Of a stretch of DNA of 17,988 bases, positions 7,836 to 14,694 are shown in pieces (the stretch's first letter is position 1; the number at the start of each line of letters is the position of its first letter). The translations under genes and the position numbers were made by a program. The stretch covers positions 1 to 17,988 of the forward strand of contig JBBDRU010000301.1 of assembly GCA_040905305.1 (NCBI GenBank), given 5' to 3'. The DNA comes from SHAN690 sp040905305. GTDB lineage: Bacteria; Bacteroidota; Bacteroidia; Flavobacteriales_G; Salibacteraceae. The notes below the pieces were generated by a model. It worked only from the letters and a program-made list of their open reading frames with translations, was not told where the DNA came from and did no database searches.

Positions 7836-7866
7836 TGTTGAAAACCATGATTATTCTGTTGAAAAC
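7836..7866. promoter_or_regulatory. Paired 10-bp direct repeat TGTTGAAAAC, 21-bp period
   Basis: TGTTGAAAAC occurs at 7836-7845 and again at 7857-7866, exactly two helical turns apart, between the divergent rsgA and glucosaminidase genes. The second copy contains the TTG of the glucosaminidase promoter. A small dyad (AACAAT 7825-7830, ATTGTT 7834-7839) overlaps the first copy. Read on the other strand the core is TTTTCAACA, which loosely resembles a DnaA box (TTATCCACA). The arrangement suits a dimeric regulator, but none is known to me. Confidence 0.45.
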
Positions 7867-7890
7867 TCCGTTAATAACTCGATAATTTTG
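7859..7890 (+). promoter_or_regulatory. Bacteroidota-type promoter for the glucosaminidase gene
   Basis: TTG (7859-7861), a 21-nt spacer and TAATTTTG (7883-7890) match the Bacteroidota primary sigma factor consensus TTG-N(17-23)-TAnnTTTG exactly. The expected transcript start is near 7897, leaving a leader of about 13 nt before the ATG at 7910. Confidence 0.7.
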
Positions 7891-7909
7891 CACTAAAGCT
7901 TTAATTGTG

Positions 7910-8893
7910 ATGCAAAGTAACATTCTTGTTTCTTTATTCTTGATCGGAAATTTTTTTGTGTTGGCAGCACAGTCCCAACCCGCTGAGCCGCGAATGTCAA
8001 AAGATGACTACATCAAAAACTTCAGTGAGCAAGCTGTCAGAGAGATGCATGCCAGTGGTGTGCCGGCTAGCATTACTCTAGCTCAGGGCATGTTAGAGAG
8101 TGATTATGGCAACAGCCCGTTGGCAAAATATGCTAAGAATCACTTCGGAATAAAATGCCACAAAGGTTGGGAAGGCCCAACTTTTATTCAGGACGATGAC
8201 GAAAAAAACGAGTGTTTTAGAAAGTATTATTCAGCGTATGATTCTTACCGTGACCACAGCGAATTCTTAACCGGACGTGAGCGATACTCAGAATTGTTTG
8301 AGTTGAAAACCACCGATTACAAGGGTTGGGCAAAAGGATTGAAAAAAGCAGGGTACGCCACGAATCCTAAGTACGCAGATTTACTGATCAGAATAATTGA
8401 AGACAATGATCTTCATGAGTTTGACAGAGTTGTAAAACTTCCAGAAAATGAGGATGTGACCTCAGTCAGGCAAAAGCGCGAAATCGATCCTGATTTTGAA
8501 GAAGTGCCACAAGTAATGGCAGTTAGCAGGGTAGAGGTAAGCGATAACCAGATCAAGTATGTTTTGGCAGAACGAGGTGAAACTCCTAAATCCATTGCCG
8601 ATAAATATGATATGGGGAAATGGCAGATTCTTAAGTACAATGATATCGATGAGAATACACGGTTTTTGCCAGGTGAAATTGTTTACTTGCAGCCCAAGCG
8701 CAACAATGCCAGTGAGAAATTTCATACTGTAGAACAAGGTGAAAGCCTACGTGATATTTCACAGCAATACGGTGTGAAAATAAAGCGGTTGGTTAAAATG
8801 AATGATTTTTCAATAGGGTATATGCCCAAGCCGGGTGAAAAGATCAAGTTGAGCAAAGTGGGGCCACTGCGGGCTTTCTTTTTTGGTCGGTAA
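7910..8893 (+). CDS. Peptidoglycan glucosaminidase with two LysM domains (327 aa)
   Basis: This is a secreted GH73-type endo-beta-N-acetylglucosaminidase that cuts the glycan strands of peptidoglycan. I prefer the ATG at 7910 to the in-frame GTG at 7907. Counting from the GTG, residues 3-21 form a signal peptide ending near LAAQS. The glucosaminidase domain covers ~35-170, with ITLAQGMLESDYGNS carrying the likely catalytic Glu64, then NHFGIKCHKGW and YDSYRDHSEFL, all typical of FlgJ-like enzymes. LysM repeats lie at ~218-262 (YVLAERGETPKSIADKY) and ~271-316 (FHTVEQGESLRDISQQYGV) and bind the glycan. The final residues are basic and Phe-rich. It has its own promoter, and its stop lies only 4 nt from the stop of the convergent gene at 8898. 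Confidence 0.93.
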   Translation: MQSNILVSLFLIGNFFVLAAQSQPAEPRMSKDDYIKNFSEQAVREMHASGVPASITLAQGMLESDYGNSPLAKYAKNHFGIKCHKGWEGPTFIQDDDEKNECFRKYYSAYDSYRDHSEFLTGRERYSELFELKTTDYKGWAKGLKKAGYATNPKYADLLIRIIEDNDLHEFDRVVKLPENEDVTSVRQKREIDPDFEEVPQVMAVSRVEVSDNQIKYVLAERGETPKSIADKYDMGKWQILKYNDIDENTRFLPGEIVYLQPKRNNASEKFHTVEQGESLRDISQQYGVKIKRLVKMNDFSIGYMPKPGEKIKLSKVGPLRAFFFGR

Positions 8894-8897
8894 TCTC

Positions 8898-11207
8898 CTA
8901 TTCAAAAAGCTTGTAGGCATTCAGTATTTGCTTTCCGTCTCCAATTATCAAGGCAGTGCCGCTGTTATTGCTCAAATTCACAACCACTGCTTTTCCGCTT
9001 CCAGTCACGGGCATTTTGTCGAGCAGCCTTCCCTCTAAATTGAGCAGGTAAAAATTATCAGATTCCGAACTGTTGAGCCCAACCCATTTTCTGTTTTGAT
9101 AAAATATGGGCTGCAAATCCGGAGCAATTGATTCTGGCATTAAAAAGTCAAGCGTTACATCTCTGTGCTCATCCAGCGCGATGATGCGGTCTTGTTTGGA
9201 AGATATATATTGGTAAGACCTGTTTTCAGTAACTTTTAGTCCAACGTCTCCTCCAAGGGGTAAAATGTTATCTTTTTGTGCTTTTCCGCTCAATGGATAA
9301 AGGTGAATATTACCGATTGTGTCATAGCCAGTAAACATTGTTTCAGCTAAACTACGACCTTTGGTAAGTTGTAGCCTTTTTACCAAGCTATCGGTTGCAA
9401 TACTGCTCAACCGGGTTTGTCCGGTGCGGTCAAACACCTGGATTGCATGGTCATTGTTTGGAGCGATCAAATAGTCTTTTCCGTTGTGGTAAACATATTC
9501 AACGCTAGAGGCCAACCCTTTTGAAATGGTAGGCTCATTCCAACCTTTTACAAAGTTTCCCTCTGGATCAACGTTTTTCAATTTTTCGCCATCAGCGTAT
9601 ATGAAACGGTAATCACTTTTACCAGAATACTTAACACATAGGGGTTCCACTTTGGTTTTAGCACCTATCCGAACCGGAAACCCAGATATATTTTTGCCGT
9701 TTCGATCTATGAAATAGAGCTTGTCTGTCGTGCAAAAAACCAATTGCAGTTTGTTATTCGAGAACGCATCTATTACTTGAATATCGCCCTTAATAATGCC
9801 GCTGAGTTTTTTCTCCCAAAGCACTTTCCCATCCTTGTTGATCAAGTAAAGTTCGTGCCCGGCATCTTCAATAAGAAACTCAGGTTCGTTGGTGTAGTGG
9901 TTTTTAAACAACCAGGGTCCCGCAGCAATCAAGGTGTCTAATCTAACATTCCAAGCAAGTGGTGCTAAGTCTTTAATTTCTTTGTGATGAAGGATGGAAA
10001 CCGAATGAAATGCCTTGGATGAAACCTCAGTAAACTGCTGAAAAATAATGGCATTGATAGAATCCGGTGTTGAAATAGTTCTGATGTAAGGGTTGTCGAT
10101 CTCCAATAACTCCGGCCTAACAAAAAGGGTGAACTCCGCTTCTGAAACACGGTTTTCCAGCGGTGTAAAATGGGGCGAAGTTGTTAATTTATCATCAGCC
10201 AGAAAGTCGTCAATCAACTTTGATAATTGTTCGAAATTAGCGGCAAAGACAACAGTGCGATCGCTTAACTTAGCAGCAAATGCATTATTAGACCACACTA
10301 GTTCGTAGCCGAAAGGTTTTAAATCCATTGGTCCAATGGTCATAGGTACGTCCTGATACACCTCGTTAAAGGAAAAGGATATTTGCGATTCATCTTGATA
10401 CTCTACAAATACAAACAAGTTATTGTCTTGTGAAGTGTCGCTGATTATGTATGGTGCATAGGTCATTGCAATGGCAGTGCTATCATTTACTTCAATAGCG
10501 GAAATGGCACTCAAACTGGGCATGTACCGCATTAAAATGCTTGCGTTTACAGATTTGGTTGGGGTGTTTTTGGATTTGTCATTTGCTGAATTGCTTATTC
10601 CATTTAAGTTAAAAACGCCATTTACATCATCACTCTCAACCATAAGCCAGTCAGTTTCATTGAAACGCTCAATGAGTAATGTCTTAATCAATGGAGCATA
10701 ATTATGAAAGGCAGCTTCGAGCATAAACTTTGGCTTGATCAGAAAGTGCAATCCTGGATCGTCATTGCCTTGTCGAAAATCTTCAAGTTCCGATAAATCT
10801 AAATATGATGCATCCGTTTTTTTTTCTGCAAAAAGGTAGTAGTCGTCTATTTGTTGTTGAAGCTTGAAATCAAAGCTTAATTTCTTATGAACCTTTTCGG
10901 ATCTGGAAATAATCCCAATGTTTTTTTCATGTGGTTCACCAAAAAGAAATAGCACATAATCTTGATCTGTTTGAAGTAATGTTACTGCTGATATTAATTC
11001 TTCAAAAAACACCAGGGCTTTCCAACCACTTGCAGAATGGGTGATTTGCTCGAAATCTTTTCTGTGATTCAAGTCCATCACCATCCATGCATCATGTGGA
11101 ATAAGTGTGTAAGGGTCTGTTTTGTTTTCCGGCAAAATACGAGGATACCAAAACCATGCAATGGTTCCCAAAACCACTATTGCCAATGTTATTAAGATCC
11201 ATCTCAT
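8898..11207 (-). CDS. Unrecognised membrane-anchored protein with C-terminal beta-propeller-like repeats (769 aa)
   Basis: I do not recognise a named family with confidence. Residues 4-20 form a single hydrophobic segment with an Arg just inside, so the rest is most likely periplasmic. Residues ~30-430 are mixed alpha/beta without catalytic motifs that I can see; the beginning (DPYTLIPHDAWMVMDLNH) resembles the opening of DUF3352-like proteins. From about residue 445 to the end, short repeats have the form hydrophobic-x-hydrophobic-(I/V/D/N)-x-x-x-G: LYLINKDGK, LYFIDRNGK, LKNVDPEGN, IQVFDRTGQ and FYLLNLEGR. These look like blades of a PQQ/WD-type propeller. It follows rnhB by 67 nt on the same strand and is probably cotranscribed. 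A role as an assembly scaffold is possible but unsupported. Confidence 0.8.
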   Translation of the reverse strand: MRWILITLAIVVLGTIAWFWYPRILPENKTDPYTLIPHDAWMVMDLNHRKDFEQITHSASGWKALVFFEELISAVTLLQTDQDYVLFLFGEPHEKNIGIISRSEKVHKKLSFDFKLQQQIDDYYLFAEKKTDASYLDLSELEDFRQGNDDPGLHFLIKPKFMLEAAFHNYAPLIKTLLIERFNETDWLMVESDDVNGVFNLNGISNSANDKSKNTPTKSVNASILMRYMPSLSAISAIEVNDSTAIAMTYAPYIISDTSQDNNLFVFVEYQDESQISFSFNEVYQDVPMTIGPMDLKPFGYELVWSNNAFAAKLSDRTVVFAANFEQLSKLIDDFLADDKLTTSPHFTPLENRVSEAEFTLFVRPELLEIDNPYIRTISTPDSINAIIFQQFTEVSSKAFHSVSILHHKEIKDLAPLAWNVRLDTLIAAGPWLFKNHYTNEPEFLIEDAGHELYLINKDGKVLWEKKLSGIIKGDIQVIDAFSNNKLQLVFCTTDKLYFIDRNGKNISGFPVRIGAKTKVEPLCVKYSGKSDYRFIYADGEKLKNVDPEGNFVKGWNEPTISKGLASSVEYVYHNGKDYLIAPNNDHAIQVFDRTGQTRLSSIATDSLVKRLQLTKGRSLAETMFTGYDTIGNIHLYPLSGKAQKDNILPLGGDVGLKVTENRSYQYISSKQDRIIALDEHRDVTLDFLMPESIAPDLQPIFYQNRKWVGLNSSESDNFYLLNLEGRLLDKMPVTGSGKAVVVNLSNNSGTALIIGDGKQILNAYKLFE

Positions 11208-11274
11208 GGAGCAAAACTAAGCTTGTGTTCTTTAGCAGTCACTGTTTAACGTTTTTTGTTCTTAGAATTGAGTG

Positions 11275-11880
11275 TTAATCTGAAAATGTGAGCTCAAGTT
11301 GATCTGGTAAAAGTTTATAGCTTTTGCGATGATATTGTGTTATTCCGAATGACCTTATAGCATTTCTATGAGCGCGTGTTGGGTATCCAACGTTTTTGTT
11401 CCAGCCGAATTCTGGATGTTCATGATGAATCATGCGCATGTATTCGTCTCTGTATGTTTTCGCTAGAATTGAGGACGCAGCGATGGACGCGTTTTTTTGG
11501 TCTCCTTTAACTATGCAAGTAAAGGGAATATTGAGGTTTGATTTAAATCGATTGCCATCGATGAGCAAATGTTCAGGAGTTACATCCAAATGACTTACTG
11601 CGCGCTCCATTGCTTTGAACGATGCGTTTAAGATATTAATGCGGTCAATGATGACAGGTGATACAAAACTAACGCTCCAGCTCAGGGCGTTTTTAGTGAT
11701 TTCATGAAGCATTAAATGTCTGTTTTTCTCTGTAAGAAGCTTTGAGTCGTAAAGATTTTTATGCTGAAAATCACAAGGCAAAATCACTGCTGCAGCCACT
11801 ACAGGTCCTGCAAGGCAACCACGACCTACTTCATCGCAGCCGGCTTCGAGTCGAGTGGGGTTGATGCGCGGTTTTAGCAT
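11275..11880 (-). CDS. rnhB: Ribonuclease HII (201 aa)
   Basis: RNase HII nicks RNA-DNA hybrids and removes single ribonucleotides from DNA. The acidic active site is visible: GCDEVGRG with Asp16-Glu17, LLIDGN with Asp108, and AKTYRDEYM with Asp145. SIAASSILAKTYRD is the family signature. I start at the ATG at 11880, not at the in-frame TTG at 11916, because the TTG lies in the loop of the intrinsic terminator of the upstream YceI gene and the extra 12 residues (SGIFCFQYFGL) look unrelated to the family. From 11880 the protein has the usual length. The gene for the large propeller-like protein follows 67 nt after its stop. Confidence 0.95.
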   Translation of the reverse strand: MLKPRINPTRLEAGCDEVGRGCLAGPVVAAAVILPCDFQHKNLYDSKLLTEKNRHLMLHEITKNALSWSVSFVSPVIIDRINILNASFKAMERAVSHLDVTPEHLLIDGNRFKSNLNIPFTCIVKGDQKNASIAASSILAKTYRDEYMRMIHHEHPEFGWNKNVGYPTRAHRNAIRSFGITQYHRKSYKLLPDQLELTFSD

Positions 11881-11895
11881 GAGGCCAAAATACTG

Positions 11896-11924
11896 AAAAC
11901 AAAAAATCCCCGACAAGCGGGGAT
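11896..11924 (-). terminator. Intrinsic terminator of the YceI gene
   Basis: On the minus strand a perfect 7-bp stem, ATCCCCG...CGGGGAT (11906-11924), with a 5-nt loop is followed by TTTTTT-G-TTTT. It lies 22 nt past the YceI stop codon and only 25 nt before the rnhB ATG. It separates the two transcription units and excludes the longer rnhB frame. Confidence 0.9.
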
Positions 11925-11946
11925 ATACTATTTATCTGCATTTAAT

Positions 11947-12549
11947 TTAGCGCTTGGCTCCAATGCTCACTTTCATGGTAAACTTGTCATAGATTGCCTT
12001 GTCTCCGAGGTCGTCAAAAAAACTTGTTGAACCATACCTAACATTGTATCTTGACCGATCGATGACCATTTCGCCATAGGCGGCAAATTTCCCTTCTTTT
12101 ATTTCAACTTTTGCCGGAAAGCTTATCGGGTGAGTGGTGCCCTTGATGGTTAAGTCTCCTGTGATTTTAGTATTGAATTCACTATCATCCTTCAAAGATG
12201 AAACTTGCGTGATTTTAAAAGATGCTGTTTTGTGTTTTTCTACGTCAAAAAAGTCGGGGGATTTGAGGTGACCCTCTAATTTTCCTTTGTATTCTCCTTC
12301 GAGGTCAGTAACGACAATGGATGTCATGTCAACATTAAAACTACCTCCTTTCAGTTTGTTCCCTTCAATTTCAATAATGCCGTCTTTAAGAGAAACCACG
12401 ACATTGTGTTTTCCGGTTACTTTTTCTGCATACCATTCAATCGTGCTGGCTTCCGGCTTGATTTTTAATTTTTCAATGACTTCAATTGGGCTAAAAGCCA
12501 TCATCACCGTTCCTGAAACCAAAGTGATGAGAAGTGTATTTAATTTCAT
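11947..12549 (-). CDS. YceI-family periplasmic lipid-binding protein (200 aa)
   Basis: YceI proteins are lipocalin-like beta-barrels that bind polyisoprenoid or amphipathic lipids in the periplasm. Residues 1-19 form a signal peptide ending in MMAFS. The family opening is seen as ASTIEWYAEKVTGKHNVVVSLKDGIIEI (in 34-61), followed by GGSFNVDMTSIVVTDLEG (68-85), HLKSPDFFDVEKHKTASFKIT (94-114) and the late DLTIKGTTHPISFPAKVE. Length is typical. It has a strong-looking promoter containing a 16-bp palindrome and a clear intrinsic terminator, so it is probably a single-gene unit under specific control. It diverges from the thioredoxin-like gene. Confidence 0.94.
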   Translation of the reverse strand: MKLNTLLITLVSGTVMMAFSPIEVIEKLKIKPEASTIEWYAEKVTGKHNVVVSLKDGIIEIEGNKLKGGSFNVDMTSIVVTDLEGEYKGKLEGHLKSPDFFDVEKHKTASFKITQVSSLKDDSEFNTKITGDLTIKGTTHPISFPAKVEIKEGKFAAYGEMVIDRSRYNVRYGSTSFFDDLGDKAIYDKFTMKVSIGAKR

Positions 12550-12574
12550 AATGAAGTTGTTTTAACTGTTTCTG

Positions 12575-12603
12575 CAAAAATATGTAGATACATATAATGT
12601 CAA
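12575..12603 (-). promoter_or_regulatory. Promoter of the YceI gene
   Basis: On the minus strand TTGACA begins at 12603; an 18-nt gap follows its TTG, then TATTTTTG (12582-12575), an exact TAnnTTTG box. The transcript should start near 12568, about 19 nt before the ATG at 12549. Confidence 0.7.
12580..12595. promoter_or_regulatory. Perfect 7-bp-arm palindrome in the YceI promoter (putative operator)
   Basis: ATATGTA-GA-TACATAT is a perfect inverted repeat with 7-bp arms and a 2-bp centre. It overlaps the TAnnTTTG box and part of the spacer of the YceI promoter, a position where a bound dimeric repressor would block transcription. The cognate regulator is unknown. Confidence 0.5.
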
Positions 12604-12612
12604 GACATGGGA

Positions 12613-12642
12613 TTGTTAAATTTTGTAAGTCCGTTATTTTTG
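12613..12642 (+). promoter_or_regulatory. Promoter of the thioredoxin-like gene
   Basis: TTG (12613-12615), a 19-nt spacer and TATTTTTG (12635-12642) fit the Bacteroidota consensus exactly. The transcript start should fall near 12649, about 10 nt before the ATG at 12659. It lies back to back with the YceI promoter without overlapping it. Confidence 0.7.
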
Positions 12643-12658
12643 GATAAAATTAAGGAAC

Positions 12659-13216
12659 ATGGCACTGACTGAAACAACAGATAAACCATTAGGTTTTGAA
12701 GCTCCTGAATTTAAACTTCAAGACGTGGTAAGCGGATCAATGGTGGGGCTCAATGAACTTCGTGGCTCAAAAGCTACCGTGGTGATGTTCATCTGCAATC
12801 ATTGTCCTTATGTGGTTCACGTGAGGGAGAAGCTCATCGAACTGGCTAGAAATTACATGGCAAAAGGTGTCGGATTCATAGCCATCAGCAGTAATGATGT
12901 TGTTCGATATCCTGATGACTCACCTCAAAAGATGAAAGATTTGGCCCTGGAATTGGATTTTCCATTTGCCTACTTATTTGATGAAACACAAACAGTGGCA
13001 AGAGCATATGATGCAGTTTGTACACCTGATTTTAGTGTTTTTGATTCGGATTTAAAGTGTGTTTACCGAGGCCGGATGGATGATAGTACACCGGGAAATG
13101 GCAAGCCGGTTACAGGTCACGATTTATCTGCTTGCTTAGATGCACTTATCGCAGGCAAACAACTGAAGGAGAAACAATACCCCAGTATGGGCTGCAGTAT
13201 TAAATGGAAGAAGTAA
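12659..13216 (+). CDS. Thioredoxin-like/redoxin protein (185 aa)
   Basis: This is a cytosolic thioredoxin-fold protein of the AhpC/TSA-redoxin group, expected to act as a thiol-disulfide reductase or peroxide-reducing enzyme. There is no signal peptide. The N-terminal part (GFEAPEFKLQDVVSG, 12-26) is the usual redoxin opening. VVMFICNHCPYVVHVREKL carries the active-site pair Cys46-x-x-Cys49. GVGFIAISSNDVVRYPDDSPQKM, LDFPFAYLFDETQTVARAYDAVCTPDFSVFD with its cis-Pro, and YRGRMDD complete the fold. A further Cys lies near the C-terminus (PSMGCSIKW) and may serve as a resolving residue. It has its own promoter and diverges from the YceI gene. The natural substrate is not known. Confidence 0.92.
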   Translation: MALTETTDKPLGFEAPEFKLQDVVSGSMVGLNELRGSKATVVMFICNHCPYVVHVREKLIELARNYMAKGVGFIAISSNDVVRYPDDSPQKMKDLALELDFPFAYLFDETQTVARAYDAVCTPDFSVFDSDLKCVYRGRMDDSTPGNGKPVTGHDLSACLDALIAGKQLKEKQYPSMGCSIKWKK

Positions 13217-13325
13217 AGCACTCTTGATTTACACCATGATCCTGTTTGCCATGGGTTTTAACCCGATAAAGATTCGAGTCATCTAATTCGTGCGGTTTCA
13301 AATGGAGTAGCGCTATACATTTTAT

Positions 13326-13333
13326 TATTTTTG
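13326..13333 (+). promoter_or_regulatory. Possible TAnnTTTG box upstream of the M23 gene
   Basis: TATTTTTG is an exact -7 box, 14 nt before the ATG at 13348, a distance like that of the other promoters here. No TTG is found at the right distance upstream, so support is partial. Confidence 0.35.
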
Positions 13334-13347
13334 ACTCCCATAGAATT

Positions 13348-14280
13348 ATGCGGTATTANNNNNNNNNNNNNNNNNNNNNNNNNNNNNNNNNNNNNNNNNN
13401 NNNNNNNNNNNNNNNNNNNNNNNNNNNNNNNNNNNNNNNNNNNNNNNNNNNNNNNNNNGAAACAGATGAAGTTCCATATGCTCTGATCAATCAGATCAAC
13501 CTCTATTTAGCAAATCGCCCGGAAGATATTCCGGTGGTGATACCTGAAAACATGTTTATCGGGTCTGTGGCGGATGAAGTTCCTGCCTCACAACTCTATC
13601 CTACATGGGTGAATACTAACCCTAATCCATATCCCTGGAATCTCGGTTCGGAGGATACTTCGCTGTCTATATTATTGACCGATCATGAGTATCTTGGTGA
13701 GTTTTATATGCCGGTTGAGAATGTGATGACCTCAACATTTGGATGGCGTGACGGACGCATGCACAACGGTGTTGATATTGATCTGGAAGTATGGGATCCA
13801 GTGATTTCTATGTTTTCCGGGGTCGTTCGTGTTGCCCGTTATTATGGCGGATATGGCCGGGTGGTCGTGGTGAGGCATTATAACGGTTTGGAAACTGTTT
13901 ATGCGCATTTGCATCGGTTTAAGGTAAAAGAAGGAGACCGCATTGATGGCGGACAAGTCGTTGGGCTTGGTGGTAGTTCAGGTCACAGTACCGGCAGTCA
14001 TTTGCATTTTGAGGTGCGGTTCAAAGGCAAACCGATTAATCCGTTAAGTTTCATTTCGTTTGAAGAGAAGGCGCTGGTAAACGATACGCTGATGCTTAAA
14101 AGAACAAAGAACGGTTATGTTTCTTATCCAAAAGGCGTTTTGGTGCACACAGTAAAGCGCGGTGATAACTTGTTTGAAATAGCTCAAGCTTACGGAACTA
14201 CAACCTACAAGATTGCCGAATTGAATGGCATAAGAAGAAACGATTATTTATATGTTGGTCAGCGATTGCGGGTGATATGA
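13348..14280 (+). CDS. M23 metallopeptidase with C-terminal LysM, interrupted by assembly gap
   Basis: This is a peptidoglycan DD-endopeptidase of the LytM/NlpD-like group. The reliable part starts after the N gap at 13459. A linker is followed by the M23 zinc motifs: HNGVDID at 13762-13782 (H-x3-D), and HLHFE from 13999 (H-x-H); YAHLHRF precedes them with another conserved His. All metal ligands are present, so it is likely active rather than a degenerate activator. A LysM domain closes the protein (VHTVKRGDNLFEIAQAYGTTTYKI...). The ATG at 13348 (MRY...) may be the true start, but the gap length is a placeholder, so its reading frame and the missing N-terminus, probably a signal or membrane segment, are unknown. 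The stop overlaps the next ATG by four bases. Confidence 0.88.
   Translation: MRYXXXXXXXXXXXXXXXXXXXXXXXXXXXXXXXXXXETDEVPYALINQINLYLANRPEDIPVVIPENMFIGSVADEVPASQLYPTWVNTNPNPYPWNLGSEDTSLSILLTDHEYLGEFYMPVENVMTSTFGWRDGRMHNGVDIDLEVWDPVISMFSGVVRVARYYGGYGRVVVVRHYNGLETVYAHLHRFKVKEGDRIDGGQVVGLGGSSGHSTGSHLHFEVRFKGKPINPLSFISFEEKALVNDTLMLKRTKNGYVSYPKGVLVHTVKRGDNLFEIAQAYGTTTYKIAELNGIRRNDYLYVGQRLRVI
13359..13458. other. Assembly gap (100 N)
   Basis: Exactly 100 undetermined bases, the usual placeholder for a scaffold gap of unknown size. The sequences on either side may be further apart than shown or not truly adjacent. Confidence 0.98.
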
Positions 14281-14627
14281 TGGACTTCGAAGAACAATTT
14301 AACTTTACCAACAAGCAAAGGCATCCCACAAATGATCGCATTGTGGTTTATCGGTTTTTGAACAGAGAACAAGCTGATACTTTCACTGAACTTTTAGTTG
14401 ATGCGGGAATTGATTTTGAGGCGCAGATTGATGAAGAACACGACAAAAAGCCCACTTATTTTGGGATTAAAAAGGCTAGAGAGCGTGAAACGGATCGACT
14501 GAATTATTTAGCCATTGGCAGGCACAGAGACAAGTTTATCGCTGCAGCTCCGATGCGATGGATTGTTATTGGAATATCGGTTGTTGTTTTGTTTTTGGCT
14601 TTTCTAGGCGCATTTTTGAGCAACTAG
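14277..14627 (+). CDS. Small tail-anchored membrane protein coupled to the M23 gene (116 aa)
   Basis: No function is known to me. The N-terminal ~80 residues are soluble and charged. RIVVYRFLNREQADTFTELLVDAGIDFEAQID (in 21-52) resembles the small alpha/beta fold of DUF2007-like putative signal-transducing proteins. Residues ~94-113 form the only hydrophobic helix, so the protein is probably inserted by its C-terminus with the head in the cytosol. Its ATG overlaps the peptidase stop (ATGA), and a second ATG follows at 14280. The overlap suggests that the two are made together and that this protein may assist or control the M23 enzyme. That link is inference from position. Confidence 0.75.
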   Translation: MMDFEEQFNFTNKQRHPTNDRIVVYRFLNREQADTFTELLVDAGIDFEAQIDEEHDKKPTYFGIKKARERETDRLNYLAIGRHRDKFIAAAPMRWIVIGISVVVLFLAFLGAFLSN

Positions 14628-14694
14628 ACCATGCTCATCAGCCATTGGCTCATTTTAATTATCGCAATAGGAAAACTATCGACATTTTTGAAGT

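Noticed and set aside
11212..11219. TAGTTTTG on the minus strand as a promoter box for the propeller-like gene.
   Set aside because: It ends 5 nt before the ATG and no TTG lies at 17-23 nt upstream; cotranscription from rnhB is simpler. Similar near-matches close to start codons at 11885-11892, 14683-14690 and 17116-17123 were rejected for the same reason.
13254..13265. GGGTTTTAACCC dyad after the thioredoxin-like gene as a terminator.
   Set aside because: The stem is 5 bp with a 2-nt loop, and no T-tract follows on either strand.
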